In this document: positions 1 through 13,200 of the stretch, piece after piece
Layout: each line of letters opens with the position of its first letter
Numbering within the stretch: the stretch's first letter is position 1
Source: Membranipora membranacea
Lineage: Eukaryota > Bryozoa > Gymnolaemata > Cheilostomatida > Membraniporidae
NCBI GenBank assembly: GCA_914767715.1
Contig: OU612070.1
Coordinates: forward strand, 4,853,501 to 4,917,500
Reading direction: 5' to 3'
Length of the DNA: 64,000 bases
Program-made: the position numbers and the translations under genes
Notes under the pieces: generated by a model
The model's database searches: none
The model's input: only the letters and a program-made list of their open reading frames with translations
What the model was told of the DNA's origin: nothing

Positions 1-557
1 ATTTAGAACACATGGATATACTACGCTTAAGCCAATTTGGTATCACCGAGTCATGACATGGATAGAGAAATATTACTTATGTCGCCTCATTTAAATTTTT
101 TAATGTCATAAATCTAATCTTAAGAAGAATCAGAACGCCTAGGATCAATTAACATCATCGTTAGGATGAGCCGCTAGGCTTAAAGTTGATCACCGTCAAC
201 AAAGTTAGGGTATAAATAACTGTCAACTAAGAAGATTATTGCCCGATCACGATGCACTGGATAGATGGGAGAGACTAAGTAAGGAAGAAGTTATGCTGAA
301 TCTTTATTCGGATGTTGATTTGCAGCTAATCTTTATTCTCAGTCTAATTGAAAAATGATCATGAAAGTTTTTAAATAAAATATGTGTGTGGGTTCTCCGT
401 GACAGACATAATCATACATTACAGTATAATTACTCTTCAATACCTGTATATTGATACTTTTTCAAAAAATATTTGAGTAGAATTTTCTTTTAAGATGAGA
501 AGCCATCCAAATGGGCCAGGGGTTGGTCCTCATTATGGTGGAGCTGAGAGGATGAGA
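1..557. other. AT-rich intergenic DNA, nothing recognised
   Basis: The stretch has no coding pattern. The short open frame starting at 495 runs into the AT-rich duplicated unit that follows and has no recognisable protein features. Confidence 0.4.
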
Positions 558-1531
558 CATTTCGAAACAATTCATCAAAATGTTATGAAAATTGATCATT
601 TAGCTTTGAATTTGGGATTCTCCCCAAAAATGATTTTTTTTCTTAGAGAAAGATTCCATTACTCACTTTTTGTATTCGATGAGTATTATATTATTATATT
701 TGATGTATTATGATTATAATATTTATTATTTAATGAATACTCTTAATATTATCATTTATCAATAATAATTAAAAAAATTCTATAAAATTAATAAATTTAT
801 TCGCAATGAAATTAATTTACTATTTTAAACATTAATTGATAAATAATATCAATACTATATAATATATAATATTTATGATTATATTCAATGATTTATAATA
901 GGTTTGATGTAATGTATAATGTAATTAATAATATAATTGATAATATAATCATTTTTTATATATTATGGACAATTAATAAAATTCAATAATCACATAACAT
1001 AATGTATTATATTCAATGGATATTTGTCACCTCCATTTATTTCGAAACAATTTATCAAAATATTGTGAAAATTGATCATTAAGCTATGAATTTGGGATTC
1101 TCCCCAAAAATGATTTTTTTTCTTAGAGAAAGATTCCATTACTCACTTTTTGTATTCGATGAGTATTATATTATTATATTTGATGTATTATGATTATATA
1201 TTTATTATTTAATGAATACTCTTAATATTATCATTTATCAATAATAATTAAAAAAATCTATAAAATTAATAAATTTATTCGCAATAAAATTAATTTACTA
1301 TTTTAAACATTAATTAACAATAATTGATAAATGATATCAATACTATATAATATATAATATTCATGATTATATTCAATGATTTATAATAGGTTTAATGTAA
1401 TGTATAATATAATTAATAATATAATTGATAATATAATCATTTTTATATATATTATGGACGATTATTAAATTTCAAATATCACATAACATAATGTAATATA
1501 TTCAATGGATATTTGTCACCTCCATTTATTT
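558..1531. repeat. Tandem duplication, two ~485-bp AT-rich units
   Basis: Two head-to-tail copies (about 558-1037 and 1038-1531) share long identical runs, for example the stretch around GGGATTCTCCCCAAAAATGA and the unit end ATTTGTCACCTCCATTTATT. They differ by scattered substitutions and small indels. No coding content is visible. The copies may belong to a longer satellite or an AT-rich non-autonomous element, but no terminal repeats are evident. Confidence 0.85.
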
Positions 1532-1764
1532 ATAGAGGAATAAAATTACCACACCCGGTACAAATTTTGCGATAAGCACTCACTTTAAGATCATACTGAC
1601 AATTCTATTACTTACAACTCTTTATTATTACGCTTGAGATCTAAAGACAAGCCCAGTAAATTTATATATTCATATTCATACTCATACACTATCAACTTGA
1701 TGAACAACGGTAATGATAAGCTATTCAATTTTGTTTCTGGTTTTTTGTTTCTATTTTTTTAGGG

Positions 1765-1830
1765 ACCCTTAGTGCATCACATTGCTCATGAGATGACTCA
1801 GGTAGCCAATAAAAATATATATACCAGAGT
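1765..1830 (+). mobile_element. Retroposon 3'-tail-like sequence (copy 1)
   Basis: The sequence around GAGATGACTCAGGTAGCCAATAAAA, followed by a TA-rich tail, matches a second place in the window (35852-35912: GAGATGACTCTGGTTGCC followed by AATAAAAG). A shared segment ending in AATAAA plus a simple tail looks like the 3' end of a 5'-truncated LINE or its SINE partner. No coding part is left. Confidence 0.4.
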
Positions 1831-1831
1831 A

Positions 1832-4215
1832 CATGTTCCCATAATGTTTACATGACTGGCGAAGGAAGGAATGTCTGGTCCCTTGATGTATGTCTTACTC
1901 TCTTGGATGACAGATGCTAAAGATTGATAAATTAAAATATATAGTAATGCAAAATCTATCTCTTTTTAATTCATGACTCATTCATTCTGAAAATTAGTAT
2001 TATGTCAATTTATGAAGTTTTTATATATATGTCCCAATACATTATATTTTAAATTCTGGTTAAAAAACATGGAGATTATAATTGCATCTAACCGATGAGT
2101 TTCACATCACAATGTGTGATCTGCTGAGAACTCTTTAATATGCTAATTTTCAAGGGAGATAACTTTAATAAACAAAACCTCCTTCCGGTCAGGTTGGTTT
2201 AACAAAAGCTGTTGTCGGCCCACATTTGTATAGCCTTAGAAAATAATATTGCAATTACATAAGCTCATCAGTCAATATGCAATATGCACTTAAAATTAAA
2301 ACACATACAAACCAAAATATTCATATTCTTCACACTGACACTGAGTGACACAGACTGAAAAGAGCTGCAACAATGAATGAATGAGTTGTTAGTATCACCC
2401 ACTGGTAATTCAATCAAGGAAAAAGGACTGATTTTGCACATTTGTTGCTAGCAGGACTTCTACAACCAGGAATCCAGATAGGACGGAGGTTGGCTTTTTA
2501 CACCTCTATCAGTTTGAGTAAATGTTTGAAGACTCAACACCATGGGCGGTGAATTTTTTTTTAAAGTCCATTTCATGTAGACTTTCAGGCATGAACGCTA
2601 TGTATATTTCAACCCTATGTATTTTTGCGCTTAATATTTTGTACAAACTAAAAAATGTTCATGCGTCTCTCATCAGCTGAAACGAAAACTACATAGCCTA
2701 TCTAATCTACCGAAGTTTTGTGACATCAAGTTTCCTCATGATTACTGGGATACAGGACTGTATCCCTGTGTATCAAGTGGTAATGCAAAGGGCAGGGTGG
2801 GTGCAGGAGGGATGCTGTAGCCACTCCTGCTTGTCAAATAAGAGGTAATCTTGAACAAATCTGCCTTTATTGTTCAAAATGACAGGTTATGCACAAGGTA
2901 ACAACTACTAAAATAATAACAAACGTTGTAAGTACAACATCCAAAGATAAGGAAAGGAAAATATGGTGAAAAAAGTTGCGTTTCACTTACAATGAGAATG
3001 TTTTCATTGTTCTGGTATTTCTCTTCAAATTGAAGCTCTTGTAATATTAATCTGCACCAGTACTGTTATGATGCTTTGTGAAGAATGGCTTGGGAATTCC
3101 CTTAATACGCTAATATGCATGATACAGAATGGTCACTATGTTTCAAATCCCAAGCATGGATTGCTCTTTGGAAGATATATATATATACTCAGACATCCAC
3201 CTAACAACACAAGAAACAAAATTAATGTGTAATCATTCTCAGAGGAAAGGCAACAGTAAGATCGCTAAAAGCTAACCTTTCAGCCGCAGTGTCAGGAAGG
3301 CTGTAGGTTGCCCAGCTGCACCATCACACTGATACTGCTGCATGATATAAATACAAGTATGAGTACACAGATAAAGGTAACAGATGAAGTATCTCTGATT
3401 GGCATGTCCGTTGTGAACATGACCACGTCCTACATCCTCCATTCACTTGTAAGATATCTCCATGAGGTGTTCTGATCACAACATGTTTATGAATACCAAC
3501 AAAGTAGTAGACGTCCATGACTGCAATAATATTTAGAATGTAGACATTTTGACTGTGTGATTGGTCACGCAAACAACTTAGCAAGCGCCAACTTTTATGT
3601 TGATAATTCTAAGGAACAATTTTTTTGATTTTTAGACGAGTCTTGACAAAATATTATTATAGCGAGGCTCTTTTAAGTTTCAATAATATAAACAAAGATA
3701 TTAAACTACACTCGAGATAGAGACTTGACTACTGCTTTGGCTTGCTAAAAATTCCACAATTCAGACAGACCCATAGCCACAGTTAGTCAAACATGTGTGA
3801 GGGGATTGTGGGCTCCAAAAGTCAACCTTCGAGTGGACCTCTGCTAGATTCACCTATTTGTTTAAATCTTGGATACAAATGCACATAAAACGTGCAACTG
3901 TCACATACAACTATGTTACATGCTCTGGTGTCTGAAAAATGGCATAAGTTTTGTACAGGTAATAAAGTTTGCTCTAAAATATGGTGTCATTAGGAGAAGA
4001 AAAGTCACAGTCTTTTCACTAAAATGGTTAGATCATCATGATCAGCTATTGTACATCTGTGATGTCAATTGAATATTTATGTACCCCTTGGATACCAAGC
4101 GTAGATCTGATCCATATTTTACTCCAGGTTATTACTCCTTACCCTTATGCGCTCATTGATTAGGGAGCGTGGGGTTCAGTATGCCCTAGGACAATCAAAA
4201 CACAATGGCAAACCC
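1832..4215. other. Intergenic DNA upstream of COL-A
   Basis: No exon with coherent splice phase, no RNA gene and no clear repeat was seen. Distal control elements of COL-A could lie here but cannot be pointed to from sequence alone. Confidence 0.35.
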
Positions 4216-4218
4216 AAA

Positions 4219-4469
4219 CCACCTGTGATATGAAACACTTTATAGCGACGCAAACAATAGGACCTCCTGTTGGGCTAACACTGCCCAAAGGTGGGTATAA
4301 ATGGTAAATTATGAGGTTCATCATATCTATGGTTCAGGAGCCACAGTTTAATTGCACTCATAAGTGGGTGGAGGGAAGGATGGAAGTTTAGGTGTGAGTG
4401 GTGTTATGTAATCCAGTCAACTGAGTCAGGGTATAAAATGTAGCTGGCAAGTGTTGGAAAATCAGTCTT
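4219..4469 (+). promoter_or_regulatory. COL-A core promoter: E-box, TATA box, initiator
   Basis: TATAAAA lies at 4432-4438 and an initiator-like TCAGTC at 4462-4467, with its A at 4464, 32 bases from the first T of the TATA box. A CACCTG E-box within ACCACCTGTGATA sits about 210 bases upstream of the TATA box (4219-4231). The same trio occurs in the other three collagen genes, which supports both the promoter call and a predicted start near 4464. The leader to the ATG is about 50 bases. Confidence 0.7.
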
Positions 4470-4513
4470 TCCTCTAAGTTACCTCACAAAGGATTCAAAA
4501 GTAAAGCTCCAAT

Positions 4514-7500
4514 ATGGTAGGTGCTATTATGATAATATACTGAATATTTTTTAATTTGGTGATTATATGTAAGCTGTAGTAGGATCGTTAACCATTGTCA
4601 AGAAAATGTCCACCATCTAATATCTACGCTAACTTTCTATATTAAGTTATCAACTCATTCTCATTCTCAACAAAACCAGATTGTCTTCTACGACTCTGAC
4701 ATATTTTTTAGCATAAGTTAGAAGGAGAAGTACACTATAGCCCATATGGCAAGGGCGAGAAGACCATCGTATGGAGTCTTCTTGGACTCTCAGTCCTGCT
4801 TTTCGTAGGAAATGCTGTCCTTACAGTCAAGACCTACGGTGACATGACCGGTAAGTGTTCTGGTTAGAACATGTGATAGCATCTGGAGAAGATTCTCCCT
4901 ACACTCAATCAGGCAGAAGCTAACGTCATGTACATACCAAATAAATTATTCTGAACATGTTTGTGTTTTGCTAGGTTATCTCCCTTGATCTTATGGCTTA
5001 TCTATGTGCTTGCTCTAATAAAACCCGGCCCTAACAAGGCTACATGTACTCCCCTACTGAATTTAGTAGAAAATCATTATTGTTGAAATTCCAGGAACCA
5101 TCACAGACCTTACTGTTACCACCAGTGATCACAGCAGCAAGCTCGCTAACCAAGATGAGAAGATCTCAGACATCCAGGCTAAACTTGACCTTCTCACCTC
5201 TGAGGTATGCCCATAAACAGAAATTTCAATAACTAGTTTTGGAAAAACAAAAAGAACAGGTGCTATGAACTAATTTTACACAGGGATTTTGTATAATCTT
5301 TTTAGTTTTATTATAATTATGTGGTTTGTTTGTATTAAATGGCTATGTGATAATTAACAAAAATACACTAAAAGTGCACCAGTGTTCTGTTTTCGATCAG
5401 GAATATAAACTTCCATTAAGTTTAGTTCAGAAAATCTTTTAGATGCTTGGTTGCCTCACCAAATTATCCAAATAAAAAATTTAGCTGTTTTCCTGTTTTA
5501 TGTTTTTCAGGGCACCAGACAGAAGAGATGGGTAGGAGACCAGGTACAGTCCATCCTTGGAGGACGTGGTGGATACGGTCCACGTTACGGAAACTATGGC
5601 AAGAACTACCACCACAGCAACAACTACGGCTACGACAAGTGTGCCTGCCCAGCTGGTCCACCAGGACCAATGGGACCAAAGGGTATGTCATATTCTCATT
5701 TGTAATTTAGTTCCATAAAATAAGCCATAGCAAATGCGACCTCTCAAATGCTGTAGATAAAAGTTCCTAGTTACTGGCCGAAAGTTTTTCATTGAGAAGT
5801 ATGATTTATATCTGAAGGCTGTCATTGCTATTCTCTAATTTTTTATTTAGTAAAGCTATTTCTCGCCCACTGTCAAACATTGGTTGCTGGTTTTTGTGAT
5901 TTGCCGCACTGAATTGAAGATTGCACCTACGTTCTCACCTCATTTGATCAATAAACTATTATCTTTTTAATTTGGCAGGACCACAGGGAGAGAGTGGATA
6001 TGATGGACTTCCAGGAGCCAATGGTGCTGACGGATACCCAGGACCAGTTGGACCAAAGGGACCAGTTGGAGCCCCAGGATACGATGGTGTCCCAGGAAAG
6101 GACGGACTCGTGGGACCAATGGGACCAAAGGGACCAGTTGGAGCTCCAGGTTATAACGGAGGAATGGGTGCTACTGGAGCCACCGGAGTTTATGGAGCAG
6201 AGGGAGCAGTTGGTGCCCCAGGATATGATGGTGTTGATGGTGAGAAGGGAAATAGAGGATTCAGAGGACCAGTTGGAGCTACTGGAGCTGTCGGAGCCCC
6301 AGGTTATGATGGAGCCATGGGAGCCCCAGGTAATTCATGAATATTAATTTTTACAGCAAAGAGAGCAAGGCTCTCAACCACTCAGATTTAGCCCGAGTTA
6401 CTCAGGTTTTTGGGTTCAACTGAGGAGATTTTAGAATATTAGCTAAAAACTCAGATTTTGCCTCATATTCATCAAAGTTGGGGAATTCCTCTCGTTGTGG
6501 CCTAGTAATATGATTATAAAGAAACAATTTTATGTTATGATATATGAAATACATTAACCAGGATGAGCTTTACAGTGATCCTATATCAATGATCTCTGCT
6601 AACAACTCTATAAAACCAGTATCATTCATATGCAGCCTAAATTGCTCTCTAGGCTTTGGCGGCCGGACCTATTGAGGAGGCTAACAGAGCTCTAAAACTG
6701 TAAGCGGTTTGTGCACAGGGCGTTTCATGCCTTTGAAATGCCACCTGCAACACGGTAACGGCAAAACTCAAGTTTTTGATTCTCCCAGGTTGAGAGCCCT
6801 GAAAGAGAGACAGGTATATATTCCATCATGTTAATTGGTTCATATAGCGAGAGCAGTTATGAGTGTATAGCAACATTATATCAGACAAGACAAATATTAA
6901 TACAACAATTTTCTTACTTGCAGGAGCTGATGGTTATAATGGTGCCCCAGGAGCTAAGGGACATACCGGAGCCCCAGGATACGATGGTGTTCCAGGACTT
7001 GATGGTGCTGCTGGACTCAACGGAGCTAAGGGAGAGGTAGGAGCCCCAGGTTACAATGGTGCCCCAGGAGCTGATGGCAAGAATGGTTACAATGGCGCCC
7101 CAGGAGCCAAGGGAGATATGGGTAAGTTGAACTATATTACGGCTTAGGCTGAATCAGGATAAACATTCTAAAGCCTCAATAGTTAACTTTTCACAGCTAG
7201 GAGAAAGATATCTTTATCATACCCAAAGGGAACATCTACATGTTAGCTTCCATTCCAAACTCATTCTCTTTGAAGGCCTTCAAAACCACAAGACTATGGT
7301 TGCCTTTATTTGAGAATACTCTGTATTTCCCAGGAGCCCCAGGCTATAACGGACTCAACGGAGCTAAGGGAGAGAGAGGAGCCCGCGGATACGCTGGTCT
7401 TGATGGAGAGGATGGTCTCCACGGAGTTCCAGGAGTTGATGGAGAGGATGGTCGTCATGGATACAATGGACCAAAGGGAGATAGAGGACACCCAGGTTAT

Positions 7501-9544
7501 GATGGTCTTCCAGGAGCCCCAGGAGCTGATGGATACAATGGTGCTCATGGAGCCAAGGGAGAAGCAGGAGTCCCAGGATACAATGGTCTTCCAGGTTAGT
7601 TACACAAACATTACCATGCTGGATGCAATGGTTCCTTTCCGGATTCCTGCAAAAGTAGTGCATATCAGGTTGTACCACTAAGATATCAGCTAATCAACGA
7701 ATCCGATCGAGTACAGGCCTGATCTAGTGACCAGATGTTTTCCTAGTATTGCATGGCTATCAAATATAAATCTTTTTTGTTCAGGTCTTGACGGAATTCC
7801 AGGAGTCGATGGTAAAGACGGATACAATGGTGCCCCAGGATTGAAGGGACATACTGGTGCCCCAGGATATCCAGGAGCTGTTGGACCAAAGGGACCGGAG
7901 GGACCAAGAGGTTTGTCTGATTTACGTTCTGTGAATTCTGTTTTTACAGCACATATAACCAACATAACTAAACTAACATAACTAAAATGCATACAACACT
8001 AACAAGTACATTCCCATGGTACTAATTATGATGTACTGATGTTAATAATGTATATTTTGACTCAGCATGTACTTTGTCTTTTACTGGAATCTATATGTAG
8101 TTATTGAACTCTTTCTTTCACAGGTGCTGATGGATACGATGGAATCCCAGGAGTCAATGGCGCTAAGGGAGACCAAGGACACACTGGTTATACCGGTGCC
8201 CCAGGAAATGATGGATACCCAGGTCCAGTCGGACCAGTCGGACCAGTTGGACCAGCCGGTATGGATGGATACAATGGTGTCCCAGGACCAAAGGGACACA
8301 GAGGAGCCGTAGGCCCAGCTGGACTTGATGGTATGCCAGGATACAACGGAGCTAAGGGAGAGGCTGGACACCCAGGATACAACGGTCTTCCAGGACTCGA
8401 TGGAAAGCCAGGATACCCAGGAGCCAAGGGAGATCAAGGACATGTCGGTAAGGATGCAAACTTGTATTGTATGGTCTGAAACAGCAGCACATCTCACATT
8501 AATGTGTAAACAGAATGTAACCAGCAAATCCACATCAGAAAAATTGGTTGGAGTGGAAAATAAAGATTACGTTAAATTTTGGCCTATGGCTACAAAGCTC
8601 ACCAAATTGGACATTAAAAATCTTTATGAAAAATGTGCTTTCATTTGATCAATGAGACCATCATAATCTGATTCACAGTTTTTTTGCACCATTTGAACTC
8701 TCTCCTCTTACTCTATTAATCAGGACCAGCTGGACTCAATGGATACCCAGGAGTCGATGGAGCTGATGGAGCCCCAGGAGCCCCAGGATACGATGGACTC
8801 CCAGGACTTGACGGAAAGCCAGGATACCCAGGAGCTAAGGGACACAGAGGACATGATGGACTTGATGGACTCCCAGGAGCTCACGGAGCTATTGGACCAG
8901 CTGGTAAGAAGAATTTTGTACAACTACATATATCGTAAAATTATTCATTAACAAATTATTTTTACACACACCATCTATAATAAATATAAAGATTATCAGT
9001 ATTAACACTCAAAATTAATCTAGTAAATCCTTCTGTGTCATCATATGCTCACACAGGACTAACCCCAGTGGAGGTAGACAGCAAATGCGGTAAATTTTCA
9101 CAATCTGACGGCTTGTAGTAATACACAGAAGATTCTCCCGTCCCTAAGGAGAGCTGCAAATAGGTCAAAATTATCATGCTTAGGGTGTCATACATCTTAG
9201 AAACTAGAATGCACCCTAGAAGTGTGTGACTTTAGAGTGTCAAAGCTATTAGAATACCATGTGATACAACATAATGCCCATGCTAGGCAGTCTTCAATGG
9301 TTTAATCTTGTATATCGCTCTAATTCATTGTATCTTTGTTTTCACTCCAGGACCAGCCGGACTTAATGGAGCCGATGGAGCCCCAGGACTTGATGGTTAT
9401 AATGGAGCCCCAGGACTTGATGGACAGAAGGGAGCTATGGGACACACCGTTGTCCACAAGAAGCCAGTCTATGTAGCCCCAGCTCCAGTTTACCACCCAT
9501 ACCCAGCTCAACAGAGTGCCAAGAAATTCGGAAACCACTATTAA
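4514..9544 (+). CDS. COL-A: membrane-anchored furin-site collagen
   Basis: Predicted 685-residue type II membrane collagen. Exons: 4514-4516, 4712-4850, 5095-5204, 5511-5682, 5979-6329, 6924-7121, 7334-7594, 7785-7910, 8124-8447, 8724-8903, 9351-9544; all joins are in phase with GT-AG borders. Residues 1-19 form a short Lys-containing cytosolic tail; about 20-40 is one hydrophobic helix ([19 protein letters not shown]). Residues about 49-84 have heptad spacing (L, I, I, L, L). RQKR at 87-90 is a furin-type site, followed by a 37-residue Gly/Tyr/Asn/His-rich linker and C128-A-C130. Gly-X-Y then runs almost to the end, rich in PGYDG and PGYNG units. The tail after the last triplet holds Val/Tyr/Pro/His and ends GNHY. 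The only cysteines are the C-x-C pair, suggesting an interchain disulfide knot. The start is the ATG abutting the first donor, as in the paralogues. It has the most introns and the most divergent collagen domain of the four. The role is inferred to be structural (cuticle, tube or other matrix); the exact tissue is unknown. Confidence 0.85.
6330..6923 (+). other. Longest COL-A intron within the Gly-X-Y region
   Basis: This 594-base intron has GT and AG ends in phase 1. No further Gly-X-Y exon is visible inside it. The other COL-A introns are 190 to about 450 bases and also show no embedded genes. Confidence 0.6.
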
Positions 9545-9903
9545 ACACTTATTCAATCAAAACACACAGCAGAAAACATTTATAAATTAATGAAATAATC
9601 ACACTCAGAAATCAACTTAATTTAATTTTGTTCATATTGTATTTATTGGTATTCAAAACCTTTGGCAGCACAATACATTGAAAGTTTCACATTGGCAAAC
9701 ACACAAGTAAAGCAGCCACATATTTTTCGTCTTAAATTCAATCAAATAGGGTCAAATCTCAAATTTTCTCAATTTTAAAACAATACCTCAACCATCTCTT
9801 TTTTTTCATAGTCTCAGCATAATTCAATTTACCTGTTGATGCTTTCCTCTTTCATTTCCACATTTATTGTTATCTTATTTTTACCCCTGTTTTCCAGAGT
9901 ATA

Positions 9904-9909
9904 AATAAA
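9904..9909 (+). terminator. Possible COL-A poly(A) signal
   Basis: AATAAA lies about 360 bases after the COL-A stop codon. It is the first canonical hexamer seen downstream. Unlike COL-B, C and D, no splice donor directly follows the stop, so the 3' UTR may be unspliced. Confidence 0.4.
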
Positions 9910-12534
9910 TGTTTCGTTGCTGAAACCGATAATGCACACATTTATCCCACAAAAGCTTGAGAGCACGATTATCATACCATAGACTGTGAGCACTTTTATC
10001 AGTACTCTCCTCGTCCCAATGTAGCCAGAAACTAACTAACTAAAAGTGAACAGAAACATCTATTGTAGAGCCATTTTTATTGAGTTTTAAGATTTACTGC
10101 AGCAGTTAGTAACATGATGATGGCGAGACAACTTATTTCATTGCATTTCCCCCATCAATGCGAAGACCATGCTAAGAAAGACCATTGACCGGTTGTTATC
10201 AATGAGTTGCTGGGAAATGGAAACATATCATATTTTCAAATCCCTCTGTATGAGCAGTGATCTAATCATTTCCCTTTTTAACCTCTGAGATGTTAACTAT
10301 GATAGAGAGCTCGCATCAAACATAGTCATTAAAACCTATAGATTTCTTCAAACAGGCAATTAAAGGGCCATTGACCTGTCCAGTCCATGAAAATAGTGAT
10401 CGAAACAGGAAAAAATTATTTAAATAACTATGCAGACTAAGTAAATGGACACAGGTGGATAGTCAGGTTATTTTCAGTACAGGTCATCGGGAAGTCATCC
10501 AAGTGCTACCTGCAAGCCAATTATGCCTGCATACTAACTCAAAGTTCATTTTATTCTAGTTCTTATGTTTTTTCTGTCTCTTAAAGTAGCAGAATACCAC
10601 AAAAGTTATATTTTGATATTTGATGCGTAATGATGCACTCCTTCTAAATTTGCATGTCATATAAAAAAATATTAAATTAGAAAAATCTAAATATCTTAAT
10701 ATTAATTTAAGCAGCTATCATTTTTCTGCTTTAATCTTAATACATAAACAGTCATTTCAATTGAAAAATCATCTACAAAAACAACATTTTTGCCTTCAAT
10801 AAAAAGAAAATTACGCTTTTCTATGAGATTATAAACAAAACTTAGTGTCCCAATTTAATTCACTTTTTTTGCAGCCACTGGGGTTTAGGGGCTGCTGACT
10901 GCCCTGTGGTGCAGAACCAGAGCTTATACCTAGGATTTTCATTGTTGAGTATGTTGCGGAGCTGTGAAGGGAAATTGCAAGTGGATTTATATCTAGTGGT
11001 GCCAGGGTTGTATGCTACTTTAAGTGACATATAAGTTAATATGAATCCAATGTTCATGTTTCACTATACTCTATTTTAGGGATGACCATCCGCAAGCACA
11101 AACTCACAGTGTTGGCAATTGCAATAAGATAAATAATAAGTTCAATGTCCAGGAACTCAAATTGTTCGGCTTTACAAAAGTAACAATCATCTGTAGGGGT
11201 GTATATTGAATGGAATCAGCTGGCCATCATAGGGGTGTGTAGAAAAGTTTTTGGGACATAGACTATCTCTGTAGAACAGTGACAATGAAGCTGCTGACTG
11301 GTCACGTGAGGTGAAGTGACATCACAACCTTGTCCAATTGTAGCAAAAATACTTCTGCATCATGAAAATCTGGATATTTATATACGAACGGAAACTAAGT
11401 GTATCGATCCAGAACAGTTCGCACATGGGCGTGCGGTGGCTTTGACCTCAGGTGGTTGGCTTTACCTATCCTCTAAATAGCCATAATTTGCGAAATATAA
11501 CGTCAGTTATTTTTTGGTCAGGCTGAATGCACTGTCATTATCTGAAAAAATTGCATACATGTATTAAATTTATTTTTCTGATAAGTCGGGCATTTTGTGT
11601 AAAAGAGTACAACGAGATTGCAAAGCTTAAGCCAGTGGGATCAAAAAGTTTTCTTTAACTCTCTGGTTGGATTGGGATATTTATTTGTTGGTCCAGAATA
11701 AGATACAGTAAAAATTCCCTCATAACAGGCTCCAGTATTAAGTTAAAGAGTTAAATGCTTTTTCATTCGCTATTTACCCACATCTGCACAAAATAACCTC
11801 GTACACTTTAAAGTCAGTTCAGATAAGGACTTAAATTACTTCAGGGAATGTACCAGATGTTTGTTGCCAGATAAGTAGAGTTGAAACCACAGAAACCATG
11901 CGGGAGAGGGCGCTTCCAGAGGCTCATCAGACAGGCCAGGTGAAAGACTATGAGCAAGAGATAACCTGAACGGTCCTAGTCAGTCAGACAGTGTGCTAAT
12001 TGAAGCGACATTGTTATAATCCATGACAACAACCAGCATAATCAACATACTATGGTTGCTGAGCAAAAATTGAATTTTAGTTTTTTGAGATTCTTGTCCT
12101 TCCAGATGTTCCAAATACAGGACAACAAACATTTACCACAATAATACTATGAATTTATTACCGTAACAGTAAACCCCCCACAGTGCATATTCGATGGAAC
12201 TCATTTATCGGTCACATCATTTCCTAAATGGCAATCACCTGCGGTCAAACAAACTGAAGACACTGAAGAAACAACAAATGGTCAACAAATTATCAAACTT
12301 TCTTCAACTATACAGACAACCACTATGATGTACTGACTATTAAATCAAAATGTAACTGGCCTGCACAGGGAGTTTACTAGTGTTTACTTTGTTTCATGTA
12401 TACTCCCTTCACGGCATGTCAAGATCTCCAGCCAAAACAATATCATCGTAGTCAAAGGATAAGAGAAAAAGATCCAACTATCTGAAGTCTTGTTTGACGG
12501 GTATTACCGAGCAGAGAAATCAACTACAGGCAAC
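9910..12534. other. Intergenic DNA, no gene seen
   Basis: Only short unrelated open frames occur. No splice-consistent exon, RNA gene or strong repeat was recognised. Confidence 0.4.
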
Positions 12535-13200
12535 AAAATAATTCTGGATAAATCAAAGATGCTTCATCCTTAAGCTCAGGCCATACGGGGGTTGTTTTCT
12601 CACGATTGGTATAAATTTTCACGAAAACATTCGTACTAATAGGGATTCTCACGATACCGTGAAACGTTGGATGTTCACGATGTACAAAACCGAAACGAAT
12701 CGTGTAAATTTTCACGAAATGTTATCTGATTGGCTGTCAGATTTGATTGATTGACTGTCTGTTTTGATTGATAAGTCAAGGCCATATCTATGTAAACAGC
12801 TTTGGTTAAAAAGAATGGAATGGTTGATTAATATGTAGAGCTTTTCATTGATTTGGACCTGGAGCAAGAGGGAGAAGGGACACAATGACTAATGGGGTAT
12901 TAAATTAATAAATATGAGGAGATAGTTGAGCCTAAGCATATCCAGAAGCTGAATCACTGGACTGGTTGGTATAATAAACAAGAAGAAACAGCTTCTCCTT
13001 GGTTTAATTTTTTATTTATCACTGTATGTAGGCCTATGGTTTAGATTGGCTGAGGAGGATTACAGTAGGGTTACACCCATAAATCATTAGTACGAATTTG
13101 GGAAATGACAATCATGTGTGGCAGGCTAATATTCGTATGAAATTTAATTTGCAAGAATTAGTGGAAATTTGCACGATCATGTGGCCTCTGCTTTATCCTC
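12535..13200. mobile_element. Possible non-autonomous terminal-inverted-repeat element
   Basis: The left end (GGATAAATCAAAGATG... followed by TTCGTACTAAT near 12629) resembles the reverse complement of 13085-13200 (GGATAAAGCAGAGGCC... then TTCGTACTAAT). Between and around these lie several TTCACGA or ATTTTCACGAAA motifs in both orientations (12600-12720). No transposase is present. Arm identity is poor, so this is tentative. Confidence 0.3.

Noticed and set aside
9050-9090. Extra COL-A exon (acceptor CACACAG followed by GACTAACCCC)
   Set aside because: It would not encode Gly-X-Y, is not a multiple of nine, and its possible donor breaks phase.
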